Shown piece after piece: positions 1 to 6,265 of a stretch of DNA of 6,521 bases (position 1 is the stretch's first letter; every line of letters begins with the position of its first letter). This DNA comes from an uncultured Clostridiaceae bacterium (GTDB lineage: Bacteria; Bacillota; Clostridia; Clostridiales; Oxobacteraceae). Location of the stretch: assembly GCA_937900065.1 (NCBI GenBank), contig CALCDS010000413.1:1-6521 (forward strand), read 5' to 3'. The position numbers were made by a program, and so were the translations under genes. Under the pieces are notes generated by a model, which was not told the origin of the DNA, searched no databases, and was given only the letters and a program-made list of their open reading frames with translations.

Positions 1-5
1 TGCTC

Positions 6-30
6 AAAAAATCAACGCTATTTTTAGCAT
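6..30 (-). terminator. weak candidate terminator after nagB
   Basis: Reading the minus strand, the last base of the nagB stop codon begins a short stem (positions 30-25 with 20-15, core GCTA/TAGC, one G-U pair). It has a 4-nt A loop and is followed, after 3 nt, by six Ts at 11-6. The stem is short and AU-rich, so termination would be weak. It could instead be an incidental hairpin inside a longer operon running out of the window. Confidence 0.3.
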
Positions 31-761
31 TATTTTAGATTCAGCATGGATGCCGCACCTTCATCCAATATAACAACAACATTAGGATGAAGCTGGAGGA
101 GTGAAGCAGGCACTTTCAAATCTATGATTGGTTCTGCGATCTTTGCAATGGCTTGCGCCTTGCTTGATCCTGATGCAAGCAGCAATATTTTCTTGGACTT
201 CATTATTGATCCTAGACCCATCGTAACCGCAGATGTGGGCACATCTTCTATCTTGTTGAAAAATCTTGAATTAGCCTTTATCGTATTTTGAGAAAGTTTG
301 GCCACATGAGTTTTTACTTTAAGAGTGTCGCCGGGTTCATTAAATCCTATATGTCCGTTTCTTCCAATTCCGAGAACTTGAAGATCGATTCCTCCCATCT
401 TTGAAATGGATTCATCATATTCTTCACACTCTTTATCAATGTTGCCGGATATGCCTGAAGGAATGTGTATATTATCCTTGTTTATATTTACATTATTGAA
501 AAGGTTCTTATCCATATAGTATCTATAACTCTGTGGATTGTCAGGTTTAAGACCCACATATTCATCAAGGTTAAAAGTTACTATTTTTGAAAAATCCAGC
601 CCCTTATTATAAGCTTCTACAAGATGCTTATACATGCCGACCGGAGTGCCTCCTGTTGCAAGTCCAAGCACACTGGAACTCTTTGACTTTATTTGCTCGA
701 TTATGATGTCTGCGCCTGCTTTGCTCATTTCTTCGTAATTTTTAGTTACTATAAATTTCAT
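30..761 (-). CDS. nagB: glucosamine-6-phosphate deaminase
   Basis: This cytosolic enzyme converts glucosamine-6-phosphate to fructose-6-phosphate and ammonium (EC 3.5.99.6), the step that sends amino sugars into glycolysis. The 243-aa protein shows the family motifs in order: the phosphate/sugar-binding LATGGTP loop (residues 34-40), FNLDEY (63-68) with catalytic Asp66, and GRNGHIGFNEPG (133-144) with the catalytic His137 and Glu142. Its length matches the short Firmicute enzymes (B. subtilis type, about 242 aa) rather than the roughly 266-aa allosteric E. coli enzyme, so allosteric activation by GlcNAc-6-P is unlikely (inference). The ATG at 761 has a Shine-Dalgarno AGGTG at 773-769 that overlaps the stop codon of the upstream regulator, and the genes are 10 nt apart, so translation is probably coupled. 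The gene appears complete and intact. Confidence 0.97.
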   Translation of the reverse strand: MKFIVTKNYEEMSKAGADIIIEQIKSKSSSVLGLATGGTPVGMYKHLVEAYNKGLDFSKIVTFNLDEYVGLKPDNPQSYRYYMDKNLFNNVNINKDNIHIPSGISGNIDKECEEYDESISKMGGIDLQVLGIGRNGHIGFNEPGDTLKVKTHVAKLSQNTIKANSRFFNKIEDVPTSAVTMGLGSIMKSKKILLLASGSSKAQAIAKIAEPIIDLKVPASLLQLHPNVVVILDEGAASMLNLK

Positions 762-768
762 AGATGAA

Positions 769-773
769 CACCT
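769..773 (-). promoter_or_regulatory. nagB Shine-Dalgarno overlapping the gntR stop codon
   Basis: On the minus strand the stop codon TAG of the repressor (774-772) shares its AG with the Shine-Dalgarno AGGTG, 7 nt before the nagB ATG. A ribosome finishing the repressor would therefore sit on the nagB initiation region, the usual arrangement for translational coupling. Confidence 0.75.
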
Positions 774-1557
774 ACCCTTTATAAATATTTATATTGAATA
801 CAAATTTATCGGATCTATAAATGGATTCCTCATAATAAAGTTTTATATTTTTATTTGTGATGTGAACTGCCGTGACCTTGAGCATCGGCACTTTCCTTTT
901 GGATTCAAAAAGCTTTATCTCTTTTTCACGGGGTATAATAGCTTCAATGTTGGCGTCAACGTGATCTATCATATAATCGTATTTGTCCTTAAGGAGCATA
1001 TATATAGAACCTGTAAAATCTTCTCTGCCCAGATTCCCGGTATATTTCAGCGGAAGAAATACATTTTCAACAGCGATTATGGTGGTGTTTACCATCCTGA
1101 ACCTTTGTACGTAATATACCTTATCCTTATCTGAAAGCTTAAGCTTTTCGAGTATCGCAGGAGCCGGAGAAATCACCTTAAAGTTTTTGACATCGGTTGA
1201 AGCTTTGTAGCCATGGCTCAGTGCGGCTTCAGTAAAACTCATGACATCGGACTGTTCTATTTTAGGCTCGGATACATAAGTTCCCCTGCCCCTTTGCCTG
1301 TAAAGAAAACCTTCACTTACCAGCTCATTTATAGCCTGCCTTATTGTCATCCTGCTTACATCGAAGGCTTCCGACAATTCCCTCTCGCTTGGTATCAGCG
1401 AATCTTGCGGCCACTCCCCTGATTTTATCTTGCTCATTATATATTGTTCCAATTGATAGTAAATAGGGACCGGGCTTTCTTTATCTATTGGTGATATATT
1501 ATTTGAAATATGATTCGGCTTGCCGTTCATCTTTTGTTTCAGGTCATTTCTGTCCAA
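772..1557 (-). CDS. nagR: GntR/HutC-family repressor of amino-sugar utilisation (NagR-like)
   Basis: A cytosolic repressor of 261 aa from the chosen start. The winged helix-turn-helix GntR domain covers about residues 28-97: the IYYQLEQYI opening helix, the PSERELSEAFDVSRMTIRQA recognition region, then the wing GRGTYV. The UTRA ligand-binding domain covers about 108-255. This domain order defines the HutC subfamily. In B. subtilis its NagR (YvoA) member senses glucosamine-6-P or GlcNAc-6-P, and the nagB partner supports the same role here. I chose the TTG at 1557 because GAGGTG (1569-1564) lies 6 nt before it. A longer reading from a TTG at 1587 has no such signal and would begin upstream of the predicted transcript start. 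An internal ATG at 1530 lacks a clear Shine-Dalgarno. The gene is intact. The subfamily call is firm; the exact effector is inferred from context. Confidence 0.9.
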   Translation of the reverse strand: MDRNDLKQKMNGKPNHISNNISPIDKESPVPIYYQLEQYIMSKIKSGEWPQDSLIPSERELSEAFDVSRMTIRQAINELVSEGFLYRQRGRGTYVSEPKIEQSDVMSFTEAALSHGYKASTDVKNFKVISPAPAILEKLKLSDKDKVYYVQRFRMVNTTIIAVENVFLPLKYTGNLGREDFTGSIYMLLKDKYDYMIDHVDANIEAIIPREKEIKLFESKRKVPMLKVTAVHITNKNIKLYYEESIYRSDKFVFNINIYKG

Positions 1558-1563
1558 GTTCTT

Positions 1564-1569
1564 CACCTC
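1564..1569 (-). promoter_or_regulatory. ribosome binding site deciding the TTG start of the repressor
   Basis: GAGGTG on the minus strand, followed by AAGAAC and TTG. This is the only strong Shine-Dalgarno near the beginning of the frame. It moves the start 10 codons inside the longest possible frame. Confidence 0.7.
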
Positions 1570-1576
1570 ATATATG

Positions 1577-1605
1577 ATTATAGCCAAAGAATATATAGAT
1601 GTCTA
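1577..1605 (-). promoter_or_regulatory. sigma-A-type promoter of the nagR-nagB operon
   Basis: On the minus strand, TAGACA (1605-1600, five of six bases of TTGACA) is followed after 17 nt by a perfect TATAAT (1582-1577). Transcription should begin near 1570, leaving a leader of only about a dozen bases with the Shine-Dalgarno almost at the 5' end. The -35 lies inside the operator at 1601-1608, so bound repressor would block RNA polymerase. Confidence 0.65.
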
Positions 1606-1608
1606 TAC
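1601..1608. promoter_or_regulatory. HutC/NagR-type operator (GTCTATAC)
   Basis: GTCTATAC is an exact match to the HutC-subfamily GntR consensus GTMTAKAC. On the minus strand it reads CTGGTATAGACAT, close to the GGTATAGA core of known NagR (dre-type) sites. It overlaps the -35 of the operon that encodes the HutC-type repressor, which predicts negative autoregulation relieved by an amino-sugar phosphate. Consensus membership is established knowledge; binding here is inferred. Confidence 0.7.
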
Positions 1609-1784
1609 CAGTTCGCAATTCATTGACACATTTTCAGGCAATTATTCTAAAACTATCGGCCTTGTTTAACAAAGAGGTTGATTTTTAGCAATATCACTCA
1701 CTATTTCGCACTTTATAAGTTTTAAGGCTCATAGTGTTATAATTTGCAATGTGCGGATATATTAATACTGATTTTGGATTACAG

Positions 1785-1813
1785 TGTACATTTTAAAATT
1801 ACGTTATTATAAT
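1785..1813 (+). promoter_or_regulatory. candidate promoter for the DUF1624-like gene
   Basis: TATAAT at 1808-1813 is preceded, with a 17-nt spacer, by TGTACA (1785-1790, four of six bases of the -35). It would start transcription near 1820, about 28 nt before the ATG. The rest of the divergent intergenic stretch (1614-1784) shows only scattered AT-rich matches and no RNA gene or second operator that I can support. Confidence 0.4.
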
Positions 1814-1847
1814 TAATATTAATGAAATATATGATGAGGGGTATGCT

Positions 1848-2543
1848 ATGGAAACAAAACGAAAAAGAATCTGGGAGATAGATTTTTTAAGGGGAATTGC
1901 ACTTGTTCTTATGATTGTATTTCACGTGGTGTTTGATCTTAACGATATATATGATTATCCTATTTATTATGGCAGCGGATTTTTTTATTATATCGGCAAG
2001 ACCTCGGCTATATTGTTCATGCTGTTATCAGGGGTAAGCTGCTTTCTAAGCAGGGACAATATAAAGCGGGGGCTTAAGATATTCGGCATTGCAATGATCC
2101 TAACGCTGGTAACCTATTTATATAATCCCGCCTTTGAAATAAAGTTCGGCATACTGCACTTTTTGGGGATATGCATGATGATTTATCCGCTGTTGAAAAA
2201 AATGAATAGGCTCTTTATAATACTGCTTTCTATAGTAATAATAATAGTCGGCAATATGTTTTCAAAAATAACTGTATCGAGCCAGTTTTTATTTCCGATC
2301 GGACTTATGAGCAGCACATTTACATCTTCAGATTATTATCCTCTCCTGCCGTGGATGGGAGTATTTTTAATCGGTGCTGTTGTGGGAATGACATTGTACG
2401 GCAAAAAAGAGAGCCTGTTTAAATATCACATGAGGGATAATATCATAATGAAGCTTGGACGAAATACTCTGCTCGTATATATAATACACCAGCCTTTGAT
2501 ACTTCTTGTGCTTGAACTCATCAGCAAGCACCATGTCTCATAA
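1848..2543 (+). CDS. heparan-alpha-glucosaminide N-acetyltransferase-like (DUF1624) membrane protein
   Basis: A 231-aa polytopic inner-membrane protein. It opens with the family signature RIWEIDFLRGIALVLMIVFH (residues 7-26), followed by about seven hydrophobic segments near 12-28, 45-66, 75-92, 100-117, 121-138, 167-184 and 206-224. Recognisable conserved points are His26 and Asp30, ILHFLG with His104, DYYPLLPW (162-169) and YIIHQP with His214. The human relative moves an acetyl group from cytosolic acetyl-CoA across a membrane onto terminal glucosamine. Bacterial members are shorter and mostly uncharacterised, so the acceptor is unknown. The ATG at 1848 follows GAGGGG (1836-1841) by 6 nt. 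The gene is divergent from the nagR-nagB operon, a suggestive but unproven amino-sugar context, and it appears monocistronic. The family call is good; the function is only a possibility. Confidence 0.8.
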   Translation: METKRKRIWEIDFLRGIALVLMIVFHVVFDLNDIYDYPIYYGSGFFYYIGKTSAILFMLLSGVSCFLSRDNIKRGLKIFGIAMILTLVTYLYNPAFEIKFGILHFLGICMMIYPLLKKMNRLFIILLSIVIIIVGNMFSKITVSSQFLFPIGLMSSTFTSSDYYPLLPWMGVFLIGAVVGMTLYGKKESLFKYHMRDNIIMKLGRNTLLVYIIHQPLILLVLELISKHHVS

Positions 2544-2581
2544 GAGGTCTGAAAGTCCATATGTTCAAAAATCAATACTCC

Positions 2582-2596
2582 TATCCAATATGGATA
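2582..2596. repeat. small inverted repeat TATCCA-ATA-TGGATA
   Basis: Perfect 6-bp arms (2582-2587 and 2591-2596) around a 3-nt loop, about 40 nt after the DUF1624-like stop and upstream of the ATPase promoter. No T tract follows, so it is a poor intrinsic terminator. It could be a weak processing hairpin or chance. Confidence 0.3.
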
Positions 2597-2619
2597 TAAA
2601 TAATAAATATATTTTCGTG

Positions 2620-2648
2620 TTGATTTATTAAACACACAGTAATATAAT
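2620..2648 (+). promoter_or_regulatory. sigma-A promoter of the metal ATPase gene
   Basis: TTGATT (2620-2625, four of six bases of the -35) and a perfect TATAAT (2643-2648) are separated by the optimal 17 nt. The predicted start site is near 2655, which is the first base of the ArsR-type palindrome, so this is a strong promoter held by a repressor. Confidence 0.75.
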
Positions 2649-2654
2649 ATTATT

Positions 2655-2680
2655 AACATATGAATATATGTTCATATGTT
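2655..2680. promoter_or_regulatory. ArsR/SmtB-type 12-2-12 operator
   Basis: A 26-bp palindrome whose outer arms, AACATATGAA and TTCATATGTT, are perfect complements; the only imperfect pair is at 2665/2670, around the ATAT centre. The ATATGAA...TTCATAT core in a 12-2-12 layout matches known SmtB, CzrA and CadC operators, which control Zn/Cd/Pb efflux genes. It begins at the predicted +1 and lies between the -10 and the Shine-Dalgarno, an ideal repression position. A half-site-like CATATGTTCA also occurs at 2558-2567. No ArsR gene is in the window. Confidence 0.75.
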
Positions 2681-2707
2681 TAATACATAAATTGATATGT
2701 CATATCT

Positions 2708-2716
2708 GGAGAGGGG
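2708..2716 (+). promoter_or_regulatory. ribosome binding site deciding the ATPase start
   Basis: GGAGAGGGG lies 7 nt before the ATG at 2724 and falls inside the longer frame that opens at 2697. It therefore favours the shorter 705-aa protein. A second ATG at 2728 is out of frame. Confidence 0.75.
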
Positions 2717-2723
2717 AAATAAG

Positions 2724-4841
2724 ATGGATGAGGGCGTAAGGCTGGAATTAACACTTGATGGATTGGATTGTGCCAACTGTGGTGCAAAGATTGAAAAAAA
2801 AGTAAATGGAATTGAAAATGTCAAGCACGCATTTTTGAATTTTGCATCCAAAACATTGACAATAGAGGTTAGCGATAAGGAAAATACAAGCGATATATTA
2901 TATAAGACCAAAAGCATAGTATCATCCATAGATCCGGATGTCGTTGTAAAAGAAAAGGATAATAAGGCAAATAGATTTGAAGATGAGAGCGATGATGAAA
3001 GAGATATTAAGGAAAAAGTGATTTCTATTTGTTTAAGTGCTGTGCTTTTGCTTGCAGCTATGTTTTTGAAACTCTCGCTTCCTGCAGAGGTTATACTATA
3101 TACAATAAGTTATCTTTTGGTTGGGGGAAGGGTGCTTTTAAAATCTGCCAAAAACATTCTAAAGGGCAGAATATTTGATGAAAACTTCCTGATGTCGATT
3201 GCAACGATAGGAGCTTTCTCGATAAAAGAGTTTGCCGAGGGAGTTTCGGTAATGCTTTTTTACAATATAGGAATGCTGCTTCAAAATTTAGCTGTGGATA
3301 ATTCGCGAAGGTCCATAAAATCGCTTATGGACATAAGACCTGATTATGCTAATCAATATATAAACGGTAAAACCGTAAAAGTATCTCCTACAGAGGTTAA
3401 GATAGGAGATTTGATCGTGATAAAGCCCGGGGAAAAAGTCCCTTTAGACGGCAATATAATAGAAGGAAATTCCATGGTGGATACTTCGGCTTTAACAGGA
3501 GAATCGGTTCCAAGAGAACTAGTGCCCGGGGATGATATACTTAGCGGTTTTATAAATGAGAACGGCCTTCTTAAGGTCAAAGTAACAAAGGAATATGGTG
3601 AGTCAACCGCTGCCAAGATATTGTATATGGTGCAAAATGCCGGAGCAAATAAAGCTAAGACTGAAAGCTTTATCACGCGGTTTGCAATGTATTATACTCC
3701 TGCAGTTGTAATATCGGCCGCCCTTTTAACCGTGATACCGGCGATTATATATAGAGGCTCAAATTTTTCTGCATACCTGTATCGCTCGTTGGTATTCCTT
3801 GTGGTATCCTGTCCATGTGCTCTTGTGATATCGATTCCTTTAAGCTTTTTCGGGGGCATCGGGGGAGCCTCAAAAAAAGGCATACTGATAAAGGGGGGCA
3901 ATTATCTAGAAGCTCTGGAAAAAGTCGATACTATGGTATTTGACAAGACCGGGACATTGACAAAGGGAGTATTCAAAGTCACGCAAATAAATGAGCATGG
4001 CCAAATAAGCAGGGATGAAATGCTTGAATATGCCGCAACCTGTGAGAACTATTCCAGCCATCCGATAGCTGCTTCGATATTGAATGCGTATGGCAGAGAA
4101 GTTGATACAAGCTCAATAGAATCATACCAAGAACTTCCCGGCTTTGGCGTGAAGAGCAGGATAAAAGGCAGAGAAGTGATTGTCGGAAACGAGAAATTAA
4201 TGAGGAGTGAAGGGATTGAGTTCAAGGACGACGGATGCTTAGGCACAATAGTTCACATAGCAATTGACGGCAGATATGAAGGAAACATCGTCATCTCAGA
4301 TGAGATAAAGGATGATTCATATCATGCAATTCAAAAAATAAAAGACGCAGGTGTAAAAAAGGCCGTAATGCTTACAGGCGACAGCATTGAAGTTGCGAAT
4401 GCAATAGGAGGGAAATTAGGAATAGATGAAGTATACGGGGGACTCCTTCCCAATGAAAAGGTAGAGAAGCTCGAGACGATAAAGCAAAATATATCCGATG
4501 GAAGCGTGGTATTTGTAGGAGATGGAATAAACGATGCTCCTGTGCTTGCCAGAGCAGATGTTGGGATAGCTATGGGCGGGCTGGGATCGGATGCTGCAAT
4601 AGAAGCTGCGGATGTGGTCATAATGACCGATGAGCCTTCGAAGATATCTGATGCGATAAAAATAGCAAAGTACACTAAAAAAATAGCGATGCAAAATATA
4701 ATATTGGCTCTGGGAGTAAAAGCCGTAGTGCTTGTATTGGGAGCATTTGGAGATGCTGCAATGTGGGAAGCCGTATTTGCAGATGTGGGAGTTGCGGTTA
4801 TTGCAGTGTTGAATTCGATGCGCACTATCAATGTAAAATAG
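2724..4841 (+). CDS. P1B-2-type Zn2+/Cd2+/Pb2+-exporting ATPase (ZntA/CadA-like)
   Basis: This inner-membrane pump uses ATP to export soft divalent metals. Of its 705 aa, residues 6-70 form one heavy-metal-associated domain with GLDCANC; Asp15, Cys16 and Cys19 fit the ZntA-type Zn/Cd site. An acidic linker (about 87-93) leads to eight predicted membrane helices, about 97-119, 121-139, 151-167, 171-191, 320-343, 351-380, 653-676 and 680-700. Core motifs are TGES (258-261), the metal-binding CPC (363-365), DKTGT with phosphorylated Asp407, the HP motif (446-447), TGDS (551-554) and GDGINDAP (599-606). Lys666 and Asp687 in the last two helices mark the P1B-2 class. Unusually, helix four reads IGMLLQ, with Met184 where relatives have Glu. 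The start at 2724 is chosen for GGAGAGGGG (2708-2716) 7 nt upstream; an ATG at 2697 would add nine residues without such a site. Own promoter, operator and terminator make it a single-gene unit. Confidence 0.95.
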   Translation: MDEGVRLELTLDGLDCANCGAKIEKKVNGIENVKHAFLNFASKTLTIEVSDKENTSDILYKTKSIVSSIDPDVVVKEKDNKANRFEDESDDERDIKEKVISICLSAVLLLAAMFLKLSLPAEVILYTISYLLVGGRVLLKSAKNILKGRIFDENFLMSIATIGAFSIKEFAEGVSVMLFYNIGMLLQNLAVDNSRRSIKSLMDIRPDYANQYINGKTVKVSPTEVKIGDLIVIKPGEKVPLDGNIIEGNSMVDTSALTGESVPRELVPGDDILSGFINENGLLKVKVTKEYGESTAAKILYMVQNAGANKAKTESFITRFAMYYTPAVVISAALLTVIPAIIYRGSNFSAYLYRSLVFLVVSCPCALVISIPLSFFGGIGGASKKGILIKGGNYLEALEKVDTMVFDKTGTLTKGVFKVTQINEHGQISRDEMLEYAATCENYSSHPIAASILNAYGREVDTSSIESYQELPGFGVKSRIKGREVIVGNEKLMRSEGIEFKDDGCLGTIVHIAIDGRYEGNIVISDEIKDDSYHAIQKIKDAGVKKAVMLTGDSIEVANAIGGKLGIDEVYGGLLPNEKVEKLETIKQNISDGSVVFVGDGINDAPVLARADVGIAMGGLGSDAAIEAADVVIMTDEPSKISDAIKIAKYTKKIAMQNIILALGVKAVVLVLGAFGDAAMWEAVFADVGVAVIAVLNSMRTINVK

Positions 4842-4850
4842 TGCTTGTAT

Positions 4851-4878
4851 AAAGCCTCCTTTAAGGAGGCTATTTTTA
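4851..4878 (+). terminator. intrinsic terminator of the ATPase gene
   Basis: The arms AGCCTCCTT and AAGGAGGCT (4853-4861 and 4863-4871) are fully complementary and GC-rich, and ATTTTTAT follows. It lies 11 nt after the ATPase stop codon. This is a textbook rho-independent terminator that closes the unit before the peptidase gene. Confidence 0.9.
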
Positions 4879-5094
4879 TGCCTTTTTAAGAGAACGAACT
4901 TTATAATCTCCTAAACCGCAGCCGTGGAGCCGCTAATCCCATATTTTACAGGTTTATTCATTGCTGATAAAATGTTATAGTTTTAATATAGAGTTTTTTT
5001 TAATGTGAAGCTTTGCAAAAATCATGTAGGCTGTCTATCTTAAAAATGGTTTATTTGGATAACCTATAAAATCAGTCCGTTTTATACTGAAAAT
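4879..5094. other. non-coding stretch between ATPase terminator and peptidase promoter
   Basis: About 215 nt with no plausible gene. It holds a short GC-richer patch (about 4915-4940, around CCGCAGCCGTGGAGCCGC) within AT-rich sequence, and an AT-rich inverted repeat TATAAAA/TTTTATA (5065-5071 and 5080-5086, 8-nt loop) just upstream of the promoter. The GC patch faintly recalls part of a riboswitch fold, but I could not complete any known consensus. The inverted repeat could be an activator or repressor site, or chance. Confidence 0.4.
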
Positions 5095-5096
5095 TT

Positions 5097-5123
5097 TTGA
5101 TTCCAGTGTGGACTAGCTATAAT
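5097..5123 (+). promoter_or_regulatory. candidate promoter of the C40 peptidase gene
   Basis: A perfect TATAAT at 5118-5123 is preceded by TTGATT (5097-5102) with a short 15-nt spacer; at 17-nt spacing the -35 is poor (TTTTGA). Transcription would start near 5130, giving a leader of about 12 nt. I saw no WalR box (paired TGTWA motifs) upstream. Confidence 0.5.
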
Positions 5124-5131
5124 ATGGGGAC

Positions 5132-5136
5132 GGTGA
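5132..5136 (+). promoter_or_regulatory. ribosome binding site supporting a CTG start
   Basis: GGTGA, in a GGGGACGGTGAT context, matches the 3' part of the GGAGGTGAT anti-Shine-Dalgarno complement and is well spaced for CTG at 5142. From GTG at 5160 it would be 23 nt away, too far to serve that codon. Confidence 0.6.
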
Positions 5137-5141
5137 TTTAA

Positions 5142-6254
5142 CTGGATACGAGAAAAGCAGTGGCGGTAGCGGTTTTGATATCAATATTTACAGCAAATAC
5201 TCCGGTTTTAGCTGAACCTCTTACGGATCAGTTAAAAACCCAGCAAAAACTTTTAAAGCAAAATCAAGATACATACAATGACTATGAAAGTCAGATTAAC
5301 AGCATTGAATCCAAAGTTCAAATCATGGATGAAAAAATCATGGACATGCGTGGCAAGATAGACGAAGTTAATGAGAGCATAAAGAAAGTAAAATATGAGA
5401 TAGGGATTCAAGAAAATGAGATAAAAAAATCCGAGGAAGATTTAAAAAAAGAGCAGGAATCGTTTGATAAGCGTGTTAGGGCGATGTATATGAGCGACTC
5501 CTTCGGATATATAAACGTGCTTTTGGAGTCCAAAAGTTTCAGCGATCTTATTTCAAGGGCCCAGATTATTTCAACGGTTTTAAACTATGATAATACTGTT
5601 ATGTCTGAACTTAAGTCAAAAAAGAAACAATTGAATGATAAAAAGCTTAAACTTACTCAAAAACATAACGATCTTGCAAAGCTTCAAGATGAAAGTGAAA
5701 AAAAACTTGAAGATTTAAATCTGGCCAGGTCAAAGCAGCAGGAATTGATCGGTCAGCTTGAAGAGGAACAAAAGCTGTATGCAAGCAACATGGATGGGTA
5801 TCAAGCTAGAATCGATTCGATATTAAAGCAAATAAGCGCATCCAAACAGGCTTCAGCCAGCAGGAGCGGTGCATCCATATCAAGGAGCGGAAGCGCTCTT
5901 TCCTCTGCAAGCGGGAATTCCATAGTGCAATATGCCGTAGGATTTTTGGGAGTGCCTTATGTATGGGGAGGGGATACCTCTTCAGGATTTGACTGCTCAG
6001 GTTTTACAACGTATGTGTTCTCCCATTTCGGGGTGGATTTGGATAGGAGAGCGGCTGATCAGTCCAGGCAGGGCATACCGGTCTCAAGGGATTCTCTTCA
6101 GCCTGGGGACCTTGTTTTCTTTGGAAGTCCGGCATATCATGTGGGCATATATATAGGCGACGGTTTATATATACATGCGCCTCAAACTGGAGATGTCGTA
6201 AAGATATCGCCCGTATGGTGGACAAACTACTCGGGAGCGAGAAGGGTAAGATAA
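5142..6254 (+). CDS. secreted coiled-coil NlpC/P60 (C40) peptidoglycan endopeptidase
   Basis: An extracytoplasmic wall hydrolase predicted to cleave stem peptides such as the D-gamma-Glu to diamino-acid bond. The 370-aa protein has a signal peptide (1-24; basic RK, hydrophobic core, PVLA before the cut). A long Lys/Glu-rich coiled coil follows (about 28-225) with the PcsB/CwlO-like region FGYINVLLESKSFSDLISR (121-139). A Ser-rich linker (about 233-259) has two SRSG units. The C-terminal NlpC/P60 domain (about 261-370) has catalytic Cys285 in FDCSGF, His333 in HVGIYIG and third residue His345 in IHAP. The coiled-coil architecture resembles FtsEX-dependent CwlO and PcsB, so control by FtsEX is plausible but unseen. 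The start is taken as CTG 5142: it follows GGTGA (5132-5136) by 5 nt and supplies the charged N-region. The next possible start, GTG 5160, loses it. A stop sits at 5139-5141. Confidence 0.93.
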   Translation: MDTRKAVAVAVLISIFTANTPVLAEPLTDQLKTQQKLLKQNQDTYNDYESQINSIESKVQIMDEKIMDMRGKIDEVNESIKKVKYEIGIQENEIKKSEEDLKKEQESFDKRVRAMYMSDSFGYINVLLESKSFSDLISRAQIISTVLNYDNTVMSELKSKKKQLNDKKLKLTQKHNDLAKLQDESEKKLEDLNLARSKQQELIGQLEEEQKLYASNMDGYQARIDSILKQISASKQASASRSGASISRSGSALSSASGNSIVQYAVGFLGVPYVWGGDTSSGFDCSGFTTYVFSHFGVDLDRRAADQSRQGIPVSRDSLQPGDLVFFGSPAYHVGIYIGDGLYIHAPQTGDVVKISPVWWTNYSGARRVR

Positions 6255-6265
6255 TTTAGACAATA

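Noticed and set aside
862..1422. Plus-strand open frames opposite the GntR regulator.
   Set aside because: They are shadows of the conserved regulator, with no domain and no ribosome binding site.
1623..1652. Perfect TTGACA at 1623-1628 on the plus strand as a promoter for the DUF1624-like gene.
   Set aside because: No acceptable -10 occurs at 16-18 nt; the candidates are TTCTAA, TCTAAA and CTAAAA.
1738..1743. Perfect TATAAT on the plus strand upstream of the DUF1624-like gene.
   Set aside because: There is no recognisable -35 at suitable spacing and the site is over 100 nt from the ATG. The 1785-1813 pair is better placed, though not certain.
2426..2929. Minus-strand frames across the DUF1624-like 3' end and the ATPase 5' end.
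   Set aside because: They cross a strong plus-strand promoter and conserved coding sequence and have no recognisable product.
4331..4831. Long antisense open frame (166 codons) opposite the 3' half of the ATPase, with other antisense frames at 3353-3676, 3692-3901, 4049-4246 and 4416-4694.
   Set aside because: All lie opposite a well-conserved gene, have low-complexity shadow composition and show no initiation signals.
4910..5060. Possible c-di-AMP (ydaO/yuaA) riboswitch, because such elements often precede wall peptidase genes and the CCGCAGCCG...GGAGCCGC patch looks similar.
   Set aside because: The other conserved segments and the closing helix could not be found, and the predicted promoter lies downstream of this patch.
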